A DNA stretch of 64,000 nt from Pedococcus_A sp963730585 (GTDB lineage Bacteria; Actinomycetota; Actinomycetes; Actinomycetales; Dermatophilaceae). The notes under the pieces are model-generated. The model did no database searches, was not told the DNA's origin, and worked only from the letters and a program-made list of their open reading frames with translations. Below, in pieces: positions 29,139 to 38,188 of this stretch (position 1 is its first letter; each line of letters begins with the position of its first letter). The stretch spans positions 62,001 to 126,000 of the forward strand of contig CAVSSL010000008.1 in assembly GCA_963730585.1 (NCBI GenBank). Direction: 5' to 3'. The position numbers were made by a program, and so were the translations under genes.

Positions 29139-30998
29139 TCACTTCGCGGGCGTGTTCGCGTAGTGCGCGTCGAGCTGACCGCGGTAGCGCTCGTTGACGA
29201 CCTTGCGGCGCAGCTTCATGCTCGGCGTGATCTCGCCCTCCTCGACGGAGAAGTCCCTGTCGAGGATGGTGAACTTCTTGATCTGCTCCCACCGGTTGAG
29301 CGTCATGTTGAGCTCGTCGATGTAGGTCTGGACCATGTCGCGGCAGCGCTGCGACGTCACGACCTCGCTGTAGGGCTTGCCGGCCATGTTGTTGGCGGCC
29401 GCCCAGCCCTCCATCGCGTCGGGGTCGAGGGTGACCAGGGCCGAGACGAAGTGCCGGTCGGCGCCGTGCACGAGCATCTGGCTGACGTAGGGGCACATGC
29501 CCTTGAAGGTCGACTCGATCCGCGACGGCGCGACGTACTTGCCGCCCGAGGTCTTGAACATGTCCTTCTTGCGGTCGGTGATCTTGAGGAAGCCTCGCTC
29601 GTCGACCTCGCCGATGTCACCGGTGTGCAGCCAGCCCTGGACGTCCATGGTCTCGGCCGTCTGGTCCTGGGCGTTGTGGTAGCCCTCCATGACGCCCGGC
29701 CCGCGCACCAGGACCTCGCCGTCCTCGGCGATTCGGACCTCGGTGCCGGGAGCCGGCCAGCCCACCGTGCCGTGCTGGTAGGCGTTGGGGCGGTTGACGA
29801 ACGAGAAGGCGCTCGTCTCGGTGAGGCCGTAGCCCTCGAGGATGAGGATGCCGAACGCGTCGAACCACTTGGCGATCGCGGGGTCGAGCGCCGCCGAGCC
29901 GGAGACGAAGAAGCGGACCCGTCCACCGAAGCGTTCGCGCACCTTGTGCAGGACCAGCTTGTCCGCCAGGGAGTACTGCAGCCCGAGCAGGCCGGACGGC
30001 TCACGGCCCTCGGCGCGCACGGATGCGGCCTTGCTGCCGACGCCCTCGGCCCACTGGAAGAGGCGGTACTTGATGCCGCCCTCCTCCTCCATCATCATCG
30101 TGATCCGGCCCTTGGCCTTCTCGAAGATGCGGGGCGGGGCGCCCATGAAGGTGGGCTTCACGACGCCGAGGTTCGGGACGATCTGGTCGACCCGACCGTC
30201 GATCGCCGTGGGGAAGCCGATCTGCATCGGGATGGTGAGCAGGATCTTGCCGAGCACGTGCGACAGCGGCAGCCAGAGGAACTGCGAGTCGTCCTTGCTG
30301 AGGATGCCGATGGAGTCGACCGCGGCGCCCTCATAGGTCCACGCGTCGTGGGTCAGCCGCACACCCTTGGGACGGCCGGTGGTGCCCGAGGTGTAGATGA
30401 TCGTGGCCAGGCGATCGGGGGTGAGCGCGTCGATGCGCTCGTCGACCGCACCGGAGTCGGTGGCGAGCAGCTCGGCGCCCATCTGGTCGAGCTCGTCGAG
30501 GGTGATGACCCAGTCGCCGTCCGGGGTGCCGTCGTAGGTGACGACGCGGGTGACGTGCGGGATCTCGTGGCGGACCTCGCGCAGCTTGGCGATCTGGGAG
30601 TCGTCCTCGGCGAAGACGACCCGGCTGTCGGAGTTGGACAGGATGTAGGAGACGTCGCCGGGGATCGTCGTCGGGTAGATCGTGGTGGTGGCTGCGCCGG
30701 CACACATGGTGGCGAGGTCGCAGATGGCCCACTCGTAGCGAGTGGTGGACGCGATCGACACACGGTCCTCCGGGCCGACGCCGAGGGCGATGAGGCCGGC
30801 CGCCAGGCGGTAGGCCTGCTCGCGCGCCTGGCCCCAGGTCACCGGCGTCCAGCCGCCGTCGCTGGGGAAGGAGTACGCCACCTCGTTGGTGGAGGCCTCG
30901 ACCCGGTTGCGGAAGAGGTGGCCGACGCTCGGCGCCCGGTTGTCGATCAGGCTCCTGTCGACGGGCTCGTCGGCGGGGGTCCGGTAGTGCAGCGTCAT
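29139..30998 (-). CDS. Long-chain acyl-CoA synthetase (AMP-forming, FadD15-like)
   Basis: Activates fatty acids to acyl-CoA through an acyl-adenylate. 619 residues. The P-loop-like A3 motif is IIYTSGTTGRPKGVRLTH near 190. The A5 motif is LILEGYGLTETSAF, A7 is GWLHTGDIGEVDERGFLKITDRKKDMFK, and A10 is the SMKLRRKVV lysine region near the end. No signal peptide or strong membrane span. ATG 30998 is chosen because GTGAGG lies six bases upstream; ATG 31004 and GTG 31010 are alternatives inside that ribosome site. It is a single gene with its own terminator, and the inverted repeat GAATC-N5-GATTC (31072-31086) upstream could be an operator. Confidence 0.95.
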   Translation of the reverse strand: MTLHYRTPADEPVDRSLIDNRAPSVGHLFRNRVEASTNEVAYSFPSDGGWTPVTWGQAREQAYRLAAGLIALGVGPEDRVSIASTTRYEWAICDLATMCAGAATTTIYPTTIPGDVSYILSNSDSRVVFAEDDSQIAKLREVRHEIPHVTRVVTYDGTPDGDWVITLDELDQMGAELLATDSGAVDERIDALTPDRLATIIYTSGTTGRPKGVRLTHDAWTYEGAAVDSIGILSKDDSQFLWLPLSHVLGKILLTIPMQIGFPTAIDGRVDQIVPNLGVVKPTFMGAPPRIFEKAKGRITMMMEEEGGIKYRLFQWAEGVGSKAASVRAEGREPSGLLGLQYSLADKLVLHKVRERFGGRVRFFVSGSAALDPAIAKWFDAFGILILEGYGLTETSAFSFVNRPNAYQHGTVGWPAPGTEVRIAEDGEVLVRGPGVMEGYHNAQDQTAETMDVQGWLHTGDIGEVDERGFLKITDRKKDMFKTSGGKYVAPSRIESTFKGMCPYVSQMLVHGADRHFVSALVTLDPDAMEGWAAANNMAGKPYSEVVTSQRCRDMVQTYIDELNMTLNRWEQIKKFTILDRDFSVEEGEITPSMKLRRKVVNERYRGQLDAHYANTPAK

Positions 30999-31071
30999 CG
31001 CCATCCTCACGTAGGGGGTCCGTTGCCGGGATCGTCCCACGGGGGCCCTTGGTGCGGGGGGTGATTGGAGT

Positions 31072-31086
31072 GAATCGTTGTGATTC
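31072..31086. promoter_or_regulatory. Short dyad upstream of the acyl-CoA synthetase gene
   Basis: GAATC-GTTGT-GATTC, about 75 bases before the synthetase start, in a locally AT-richer stretch between the rodA terminator and the gene. The binding protein is unknown. Confidence 0.3.
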
Positions 31087-31118
31087 CCGAGCACGGACGG
31101 GACGCCAGCAGGCGCACC

Positions 31119-31142
31119 GCCGGCCTCGGCACCGAGGCCGGC
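31119..31142 (-). terminator. Hairpin terminator after rodA
   Basis: GCCGGCCTCGG (31119-31129) and its complement (31132-31142), just beyond the rodA stop. It ends the long minus-strand translation block. Confidence 0.7.
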
Positions 31143-31150
31143 CCAGCGGC

Positions 31151-32296
31151 TCAGCGCCGGAGCCCGGCCAGGTGCACGTTGTTGACCAGCCCGATGGCCA
31201 GCCAGCAGGCGAACATCGAGGACCCCCCGTAGGAGACGAACGGCAGCGGCAGGCCGGTCACGGGCATGAGGCCGAGGTTCATGCCGACGTTCTCGAAGAC
31301 CTGGAAGGTGAACCACGTCGCGACGCCGAGCGCCACCAGCCGGCCGGCAGCATCCTGGGCGCGCGACGCCACCACGACCGTGCGGATGACGACGAACCCG
31401 AGGAGCAGGAGCAGCCCGGCGGCGCCGACGAAGCCCAGCTCCTCCCCCGCCACCGAGAAGACGAAGTCGGTCTGCTGGTAGGGGATGAACCCACCCTGCG
31501 TCTGCCGGCCCTCGAACAGCCCCTGTCCCTGCCAGCCGCCGGAGCCGATCGCGATGCGCACCTGCCGGGTCTGGTAGCCGATGCCCTGCGGGTCGGCCTG
31601 CGGGTCGGCGAAGGCGGTGAGCCGGTCGCGCTGGTAGTCGCTGAGCAGTGGCGTGGTCAGCGCCGCCACCACGCCGGCGACGACCAGGCCGAGCACGAGC
31701 CCCAGCCAGCGCTTGGGGGCGCCACTCAACGCCACGACCCCGAACGCCAGCGCGCCCAGCACCAGCGCCGAGCCGAGGTCGGGCTGCAGCATGACCAGGG
31801 CGATGGGGACGGCCGCGACCGCCCACGCCACCGCGACGTCACGACCGTCGGGTGCCGCGCCGCGGTCGAGCCGCTCGCCGAGGATGATGGCGAGCCCGAG
31901 GCAGAGCGCCACCTTCGCGAACTCCGAGGGCTGCACCGAGAACCCGCCGGGCAGCAGGATCCACGAGTGCGACCCGTTGACGGTCGAGCCGAGCGGCGTG
32001 AGCACCAGCACCAGCCCGGCCACCGAGAGCAGGTAGAGCACGGGCACGAGGGCCCGCAGCAGCTGGTAGCCCGTGCGGGTCACCGCCGCCGCGAGCCCGA
32101 CCCCGAGGGCCGTGTTCAGCAGGTGCCGGTTCAGGTATGCCGTGCCCGCCGCGTTGCGCGTCGCCGACCACACGAGCAGGGCACCGACGAGCGAGAGCCC
32201 GAGCGCGCCGATGACCAGCCCCCAGTCGCTGCGCGCCCAGGTGCCGGGCAGGGCAGGCTCCCAGGCGCGGCGCACCCGCGGCCCCCGCCCCCGCAC
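31151..32296 (-). CDS. rodA: SEDS-family peptidoglycan polymerase RodA/FtsW
   Basis: 381 residues, about ten membrane spans beginning at SDWGLVIGALGLSLVGALLVW. SEDS hallmarks: NGSHSWILLPGGFSVQPSEFAK, VMLQPDLGSALV, YQTRQVRIAIGSGGWQG, QTDFVFSVAGEELGFVG and LPFVSYGGSSM. It polymerises glycan strands from lipid II with a partner PBP2; no mreBCD or transpeptidase gene lies nearby, so the partner is elsewhere. The start is uncertain: GTG 32296 gives a short basic N-terminus before span 1; TTG 32311 and GTG 32275 are alternatives. It follows ribF by 26 bases. Confidence 0.93.
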   Translation of the reverse strand: MRGRGPRVRRAWEPALPGTWARSDWGLVIGALGLSLVGALLVWSATRNAAGTAYLNRHLLNTALGVGLAAAVTRTGYQLLRALVPVLYLLSVAGLVLVLTPLGSTVNGSHSWILLPGGFSVQPSEFAKVALCLGLAIILGERLDRGAAPDGRDVAVAWAVAAVPIALVMLQPDLGSALVLGALAFGVVALSGAPKRWLGLVLGLVVAGVVAALTTPLLSDYQRDRLTAFADPQADPQGIGYQTRQVRIAIGSGGWQGQGLFEGRQTQGGFIPYQQTDFVFSVAGEELGFVGAAGLLLLLGFVVIRTVVVASRAQDAAGRLVALGVATWFTFQVFENVGMNLGLMPVTGLPLPFVSYGGSSMFACWLAIGLVNNVHLAGLRR

Positions 32297-32322
32297 GGCC
32301 GGCCCGTTCAACAGGGAGCCGC

Positions 32323-33310
32323 TCAGGAGGGGACGACGGTGGTCAGCACCTGTCGGCACTGCTCGATGTCCCCCGCCATGGCCGTGAGCAGCTCCTCGAC
32401 GGAGTCGAAGCGCAGGGTCGGCCGGATGTGCTCGACGAACTCGATGGCGACCCGCTCGTCGTAGAGGTCGAGGTCCGTGCGGTCGAGCACGTAGGCCTCC
32501 ACGGTGCGCGCGGTGCCGTCGAAGGTCGGGTTGGTGCCCACCGAGATGGCCGCGGGCAGCGTCCGCTCCACGTGCTCGGTCGGCAGGTCGAGCCGGGTCA
32601 GCCACCCGGCATACACCCCGTCGGCCGGCACCATGCCGAGCGCGTCCTGGCCGAGGTTCGCCGTCGGGTAGCCGAGGTCGCGGCCCCGGTGCGCCCCGTG
32701 CACGACGGTGCCCACCACCTGGTGGGGGCGGCCGAGGATGCCGGCGGCCGCTGCGACCCGCCCGGCGGCGAGGTGCTCGCGCACGCCGGTGGAGGACCAC
32801 CGGTGGTGCCCCTCGTCGCCGAGGTCGCCCACGTCGCCCACCACGACGACCTCGAAGCCGTGCTTCTCCCCCAGCTCGCGCAGCAGGTCGACGTCGCCGG
32901 TGTAGCCGGCGCCGAAGCCGCGGGTGTCCTGGCCGACCACGAGGAGCCGGGCCTGCAAGCGCCTCCACGAAGGTGCGCACGACGTAGTCCTCGGCCGTCT
33001 GCGCGGCGAACTCGTGGGTGAACTCCAGCACGAGCAGGCCGTCGAGCCCGATGTCGTCGAGCAGCTCGTCACGCAACGAGTCGGGCGTGATGAGCGGCAG
33101 GCCCTTGTCGCGGTGGAACAGCGCCGCCGGGTGCGGGTCGAACGTCACCGCGACCGACGGCAGCCCGAGCCGGGCACCCTCGTCGCGCAGGCGGCCGAGC
33201 ACCGCCCGGTGGCCGCGGTGGACCCCGTCGAAGTTGCCGAAGGTCGCCACGCAGGGGCGCAGCGACTCGGGGGTCTGGGCGGGGTCGGTCCAGCGGTGCA
33301 CGGAGGACAC
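32323..33310 (-). CDS. ribF: Bifunctional riboflavin kinase/FMN adenylyltransferase RibF, with a one-base frameshift
   Basis: Makes FMN and FAD from riboflavin. The N-terminal nucleotidyltransferase has CVATFGNFDGVHRGH and VTFDPHP. The C-terminal flavokinase has HGAHRGRDLGYPTANL and GTNPTF, ending with VEFVEHIRPTLRF-like text (AIEFVEHIRPTLRFDS). The frame is broken after FVEAL. Removing one A from 32957-32958 restores QARLLVVGQDTRGFGAGYTG; total length 988 is one more than a multiple of three, giving about 328 residues. Start GTG 33310 lies one base beyond the truB stop. The order truB-ribF is standard. Confidence 0.95.
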
Positions 33311-33311
33311 T

Positions 33312-34226
33312 CTACGAACCTGAGGGGGCGAACACGACGAGCGCCCGGGCTTTCAGCCCCGACTCGTCGAGCATCGCCACCAGCGTGCCGTCGGGCGCGA
33401 AGGCGGCGACCGGCTCCCGGCGACCGGCCGGCGCCGAGGCGATGCGCTGCCCGTAGCCGACGGCGCGGGCCTCCGGCTCGCTCAGCTCGCGGGCGGTGAA
33501 CCCGCCCCGGGCGGCGTCGGCGAGCGGCAGGAGGGGCACCTCGTCGCGCTCCGCCGCCGCCCCCAGCTCCTCGAGGGTGTGGGCCTGCTCGAGGGTGAAC
33601 GAGCCGACCCGGGTGCGCCGCAGCGCGGTGAGGTGGCCGCCGACCCCGAGCGCGGTGCCGAGGTCGCGGGCGAGGGCTCGGACGTAGGTGCCCGAGGACA
33701 CCTCCACCTCGACGTCGACGTCGAGCACCGGCACACCGTCGGCCTCGGCTCGTCGGGTCTGCAGCACGTCGAACCGGTGGACCGTCACGGGACGGGCGGC
33801 CAGCTCGACGTCCTCACCGGCGCGGACGCGGGCGTAGGAGCGCTCGCCCTTGACCTTGATGGCGCTGACCGCGCTGGGCACCTGGTCGATGTCGCCGGTG
33901 AGGGCGAGCACGGCGCGGCGCAGCGCACCCGCGGTGACCCCGTCGGCCGGGGTCGAGGCGGTGACCTCGCCCTCGGCGTCGTCGGTGATGGTGCTCTGGC
34001 CGAGCCGGATGGTCGCGGTGTAGGTCTTGTCGCAGCCGACCAGGAAGGTCAGCAGCCGGGTGGCCTTGTTGACCCCCAGCACGAGCACGCCGGTGGCCAT
34101 CGGGTCGAGGGTGCCGGCGTGCCCGACGCGGCGGGTGCCGCAGAGCCGGCGGGCCCGCCCGACGACGTCGTGGCTGGTCCAGCCGGCGGGCTTGTCGACG
34201 ACGAGCAGTCCGTCAGCGACGGGCAT
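33312..34226 (-). CDS. truB: tRNA pseudouridine-55 synthase TruB
   Basis: Forms pseudouridine 55 in the T-loop of tRNAs. 304 residues. The start is LLVVDKPAGWTSHDVV, the catalytic Asp lies in VGHAGTLDPMATGVL, then KTYTATIRLG, PSAVSAIKVKGERSY and SSGTYVRALARDLG. The C-terminal part is PUA-like. ATG 34226 has GAGG nearby and overlaps the end of rbfA by 14 bases, so the two are co-translated. Confidence 0.97.
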   Translation of the reverse strand: MPVADGLLVVDKPAGWTSHDVVGRARRLCGTRRVGHAGTLDPMATGVLVLGVNKATRLLTFLVGCDKTYTATIRLGQSTITDDAEGEVTASTPADGVTAGALRRAVLALTGDIDQVPSAVSAIKVKGERSYARVRAGEDVELAARPVTVHRFDVLQTRRAEADGVPVLDVDVEVEVSSGTYVRALARDLGTALGVGGHLTALRRTRVGSFTLEQAHTLEELGAAAERDEVPLLPLADAARGGFTARELSEPEARAVGYGQRIASAPAGRREPVAAFAPDGTLVAMLDESGLKARALVVFAPSGS

Positions 34227-34734
34227 CTGCCTCACCGTCGAGGTCGGCGGAGTCCCAGACGGTGTCGTCGACGTCGTCGGCTTCGTCGCCCACATCGCCC
34301 AGGTCGTCGTCCTCGGCCGCGGGCTTCTTGTAGGGGTCGGCGTCGCCGGCGTACTGCGCCGCTGCTGCGGCGGCGGCCACCGCGGCGTCGCGCTCCTTGG
34401 CCTCGCGCAGGAGGTCCTCGAGGTGGGCGGCGGTCTCCGGGATGGCGTCGGCGAAGAAGTCGAGGCTCGGGGTCAGCCGGATGCTGATCTGGCCGCCCAC
34501 GAAGGAACGGAGCCGGCCCTTGTTCTTCTCCAGGAGCGCGGCGGTCTTGGCGCGCTGCGCCTCGTCACCGAAGACGGTGTAGAAGACCGACGCGTGCTGC
34601 AGGTCGTTGGTCACCCGCACGTCGGTGATGGTGACGAAGCCGAGGTCGGGGTCCTTGACGATCCGCTCGACGTTCGCCGCGATGAGGACCTTGATGCGGT
34701 CGGCGATCTTGCGGGCGCGTCCTGCGTCAGCCAT
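34213..34734 (-). CDS. rbfA: 30S ribosome-binding factor A (RbfA)
   Basis: Cold-shock/maturation factor of the 30S subunit. 173 residues: KH-like core (1-115; IKVLIAANVERIVKDPDLGF, RLTPSLDFFAD), then an Ala-rich helix and a very acidic tail (EDDDLGDVGDEADDVDD). ATG 34734 follows GAGGAG. It is downstream of infB but separated from it by a very strong hairpin, so it may be expressed at a lower level than infB. Confidence 0.96.
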   Translation of the reverse strand: MADAGRARKIADRIKVLIAANVERIVKDPDLGFVTITDVRVTNDLQHASVFYTVFGDEAQRAKTAALLEKNKGRLRSFVGGQISIRLTPSLDFFADAIPETAAHLEDLLREAKERDAAVAAAAAAAQYAGDADPYKKPAAEDDDLGDVGDEADDVDDTVWDSADLDGEADARR

Positions 34735-34797
34735 GGCTACTCCTCGTGTGGGTCAGGGGTCGCGCGGCGCCGTGGCGGCTCACCGGCGCGACGGGAA

Positions 34798-34840
34798 GGT
34801 GGGGGTATGCCGGGTGGTGACCACCCGGCATACCCCCACC
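34798..34840 (-). terminator. 43-base perfect palindrome after infB, made of two inverted octamers
   Basis: Arms of 21 bases (34798-34818 and 34820-34840) pair without a mismatch around a single central base. Each contains the octamer GTATGCCG/CGGCATAC (34805-34812 and 34826-34833). It lies between the infB stop and rbfA, and is the strongest hairpin in the window. It could end or attenuate the infB message. Confidence 0.8.
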
Positions 34841-34850
34841 GCTGTGCGCG

Positions 34851-37703
34851 TCAGGCGCGCGGCTTCTCGCGCATCTCGTAGGTGGAGATGAGGTCGCCGA
34901 GCTGCAGGTCGTTGTAGGACCCGAGGTTGATGCCGCACTCGAAGCCCTCGCGGACCTCGGTGACATCGTCCTTGAACCGGCGCAGGCCGGCGATCTCGAC
35001 GTTCTCGGCCACCACGACACCGTTGCGGGTGATCCGCGCCTTGGTGCCGCGCTTGATCTCGCCGCTGCGGACGATCGAACCGGCGATGTTGCCGAACTTG
35101 GACGAGCGGAAGATCTCGCGGATCTCCGCCGTGCCGAGCTCGTGCTCCTCGAACTCCGGCTTCAGCATGCCCTTCAGGGCCGCCTCGATCTCCTCGATGG
35201 CGTTGTAGATCACCGAGTAGTAGCGGATCTCGACGCCCTCGCGCTCGGCGTAGTCAGCGTTCTGGCCCTCGGCCCGGACGTTGTAGCCGATGATGATGGC
35301 GTCGGAGGCCATCGCGAGGTTGATGTTGTTCATCGTGATCGCACCGACGCCGCGGTCGATGATCCGCAGGTCGACCTCGTCGCCCACGTCGATCTGCAGC
35401 AGCGCGTCCTCGAGCGCCTCGACCGAGCCGGAGACGTCGCCCTTGAGGATGAGGTTGAGCGTCTCGACCTTGCCGGCCGCCAGGGCCTCGTTGAGGTCCT
35501 CGAGGCTGATGCGCTTGCGGGCCTTGGCCAGGGAGGCCTGGCGGTCCGCCGACTCACGCCGCTCGGCGATCTGCCGGGCGGTGCGGTCGTCGGGGGCGAC
35601 GACGAAGGTGTCGCCGGCCCGCGGGACGGAGGACAGACCCAGCACCTGCACGGGGCGGGACGGACCCGCCTCGTCGACGTTCTTGCCGTGCTCGTCGAGC
35701 ATGGCGCGCACGCGGCCGTAGGCGCTGCCGGTGACGATCGCGTCGCCGACCCGCAGGGTGCCGGTCTGCACCAGCACCGTCGCGGTCGCACCGCGGCCAC
35801 GGTCGAGGTTGGCCTCGATCGCCACACCACGGGCGTCCTTCTCCGGGTTGGCCCGCAGGTCGAGCGCCGCGTCGGCCGTGAGCAGGACGGCCTCGAGGAG
35901 GCTGTCGATGTTCTGGCCGGCCTTGGCGGAGACGTCGACGAACATCGTGTCGCCGCCGTACTCCTCGGCCACGAGGTTGTACTCGGTCAGCTGCTGGCGC
36001 ACCTTCGAGGGGTTGGCGCCCTCGACATCGATCTTGTTGACCGCGACCACGATCGGCACGTCGGCCGCCTGGGCGTGGTTGAGCGCCTCGATGGTCTGCG
36101 GCATCACACCGTCGTCGGCCGCCACCACGAGGATCGCGATGTCGGTGACCTTGGCACCACGGGCACGCATGGCGGTGAACGCCTCGTGACCCGGGGTGTC
36201 GATGAAGGTGATCGGCCGGTCGACGCCCTCGTGCACCTTGTGCACCTGGTAGGCACCGATGTGCTGGGTGATGCCACCGGACTCGCCGCCGGCGACGTCC
36301 TCGTTGCGGATGGCGTCGAGCAGGCGGGTCTTACCGTGGTCGACGTGACCCATGACGGTCACGACCGGCGGACGCGCCTCGAGGTCCTCGTCCTCCTCGC
36401 CCTCGATACCCGTCTCCAGGTCGATGTGGAAGGAGTCGAAGAGCTCCTTCTCCTCCTCCTCGGGGGAGACGACCTGGATGTCGTAGCCGAGCTCGGCACC
36501 GAGCAGCTTGAAGGTGTCCTCGTCCAGCGACTGGGTGGCCGTGGCCATCTCGCCGAGGTGGAAGAGCACCGTCACCAGCGAACCGGGGTTGGCGTCGATC
36601 TTGTCGGCGAAGTCGCTCAGCGACGAGCCGCGGCGCACGCGGATGACGGTCGAGCCGTTGCCGCGCGGGACGCTGACGCCACCGATCGACGGCGCCTGCA
36701 TCTGCTCGAACTCCTGGCGCTTCGCGCGCTTGGACTTGCGGCCGCGGACCGGACGGCCGCCACCGCGGCCGAACGCACCGGCCGTGGAGCCACGACCGGC
36801 GCCACCGCGGAAACCGCCGCCACCACCGGGACGACCGGCGAAGCCGCCGCCACCGCCGGGGCGACCGCCACCGGCACCGCCGGGGCCGCCACCGGGACGA
36901 CCACCCGGACGGGCCGGGCGCTCACCGGGACGGGCGACCGCGCTGCGGTCGGGCATCATGCCCGGGCTCGGGCGCGGGCCGCCGGGACGCGGGCCGGCAG
37001 CGCCGGTGCCACCCGGACGGGGCCCGGGACGGCTCTGCGGGCGCGGCATGCCCTGGCTCGGGGCGAACGGGTTGTTGCCCGGACGCGGGGCACCCTCGCG
37101 GCCGCCGCCTTCGCGGCCGCCGCCACCCTCTCGGCCGGCACGCATGCCCTGGCTCGGGGCGAAGGGGTTGTTGCCCGGACGCGGGGCGCCGGGACGCGGA
37201 CCACCCGGGCGCGGTGCGGCGCCGGGGCGGGGGGACGGGGGCACGCCGGGGCCCTGGCGGCCCTCGTCGCGCGAGGACTGCACGCGCGCTGCCGGGGCCT
37301 CGGGGGCCTTCGGAGCGGGGCGCGGGCCGGGCGTCGGCGCCGACGGCGCGGCAGCCGGCTTCACCGGGGCGGCGGGCTCGGCCGCAGCCGGGGCAGCCGG
37401 GGCAGCCGGCGCGGGGGTCGCCGGTGCCGGGGTCGCCGGAGCGGCGGGGGCAGGGGCGGGCGCAGCAGGCTTGCCTGCGGCCTTCTTGGGCGCCGGCTTG
37501 GCGGCGGGCTTCGCCTCGGCCTGACCGTCGCCGCTGCCGCGGAGCTCCGCGGGGAAGGTCTCCTTGATCTTGCGGACGACCGGCGGCTCGATGGTGGAAG
37601 AGGCGGAACGGACGAACTCGCCCTGCTCCTTGAGGTGGTTGAGCAGAGTCTTGCTCTCGACTCCGAGCTCCTTGGCGAGCTCGTAGACACGGACCTTGGC
37701 CAC
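34851..37703 (-). CDS. infB: Translation initiation factor IF-2
   Basis: GTPase that brings fMet-tRNA to the 30S subunit. 950 residues. The IF2 N-domain is KVRVYELAKELGVESKTLLNHL. A long Pro/Ala- then Gly/Arg-rich disordered region follows (about 60-320; repeated RPGNNPFAPSQGM). G motifs: VMGHVDHGKT near 453, DTPGHEAF, NKID. Domains II-IV follow (AEGQNADYAEREGVEIRYY, EIREIFRSSKFGNIAG). GTG start follows AGGAGAAAC. It belongs to the rimP-nusA-ylxR-infB operon. Confidence 0.98.
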   Translation of the reverse strand: MAKVRVYELAKELGVESKTLLNHLKEQGEFVRSASSTIEPPVVRKIKETFPAELRGSGDGQAEAKPAAKPAPKKAAGKPAAPAPAPAAPATPAPATPAPAAPAAPAAAEPAAPVKPAAAPSAPTPGPRPAPKAPEAPAARVQSSRDEGRQGPGVPPSPRPGAAPRPGGPRPGAPRPGNNPFAPSQGMRAGREGGGGREGGGREGAPRPGNNPFAPSQGMPRPQSRPGPRPGGTGAAGPRPGGPRPSPGMMPDRSAVARPGERPARPGGRPGGGPGGAGGGRPGGGGGFAGRPGGGGGFRGGAGRGSTAGAFGRGGGRPVRGRKSKRAKRQEFEQMQAPSIGGVSVPRGNGSTVIRVRRGSSLSDFADKIDANPGSLVTVLFHLGEMATATQSLDEDTFKLLGAELGYDIQVVSPEEEEKELFDSFHIDLETGIEGEEDEDLEARPPVVTVMGHVDHGKTRLLDAIRNEDVAGGESGGITQHIGAYQVHKVHEGVDRPITFIDTPGHEAFTAMRARGAKVTDIAILVVAADDGVMPQTIEALNHAQAADVPIVVAVNKIDVEGANPSKVRQQLTEYNLVAEEYGGDTMFVDVSAKAGQNIDSLLEAVLLTADAALDLRANPEKDARGVAIEANLDRGRGATATVLVQTGTLRVGDAIVTGSAYGRVRAMLDEHGKNVDEAGPSRPVQVLGLSSVPRAGDTFVVAPDDRTARQIAERRESADRQASLAKARKRISLEDLNEALAAGKVETLNLILKGDVSGSVEALEDALLQIDVGDEVDLRIIDRGVGAITMNNINLAMASDAIIIGYNVRAEGQNADYAEREGVEIRYYSVIYNAIEEIEAALKGMLKPEFEEHELGTAEIREIFRSSKFGNIAGSIVRSGEIKRGTKARITRNGVVVAENVEIAGLRRFKDDVTEVREGFECGINLGSYNDLQLGDLISTYEMREKPRA

Positions 37704-37763
37704 GTTTCTCCTGTCTGGTCCGTGCCGGGACAGGCGCGGACCGTCGTTACTGCTGGGGGGTGC

Positions 37764-38177
37764 TCATCGCTGAGTACTCATCGGGTGCTCATCAGCGTCA
37801 AACCCGCTTTCGGTTCCCAATTCGGACGGTTTCTTCTGCACTTGCCTCTGCGAGCTGGCCTCGAGGTGGTCCCTCACCGGCGCCGGGTCGAGGGCCGCAC
37901 TGACACGCAGCGCGCGCCCGAAGGCTCGGCGTCGGAGGGCTTGGTCAAAGCAGTCGACCGCCGGGTGCAGCCATGCGCCACGGCCCGGCAGACAACGTCG
38001 CAGATCCGGTACAAGCAGGAACTGGCCCTGTTCATTCCGCACTGCGACCACTCGCAGGAGCGCCGACCGGCTATCCCTCCCGCGACACCCCACACACGTC
38101 CGGATCGGGCGCGCTGCGCCGTCACCGGGCTCTGTACGGGTGCGCCGGGGCTGGAGTCCAGTCCGGTCGGTCCCCAT
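37764..38177 (-). CDS. ylxR: YlxR family RNA-binding protein (DUF448)
   Basis: 137 residues. The YlxR core is RPIRTCVGCRGRDSRSALLRVVA, then PGRGAWLHPAVDCFDQALRRRAFGRAL. In other bacteria YlxR binds RNase P RNA or acts as a nucleoid-linked regulator. It lies between nusA and infB as almost always. The 22-residue N-terminal extension and the tail after residue 110 are outside the conserved domain. The start at 38177 lacks a clear ribosome site; it is the only sensible in-frame start before the core. Confidence 0.92.
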   Translation of the reverse strand: MGTDRTGLQPRRTRTEPGDGAARPIRTCVGCRGRDSRSALLRVVAVRNEQGQFLLVPDLRRCLPGRGAWLHPAVDCFDQALRRRAFGRALRVSAALDPAPVRDHLEASSQRQVQKKPSELGTESGFDADEHPMSTQR

Positions 38178-38188
38178 CAGTCTACCCG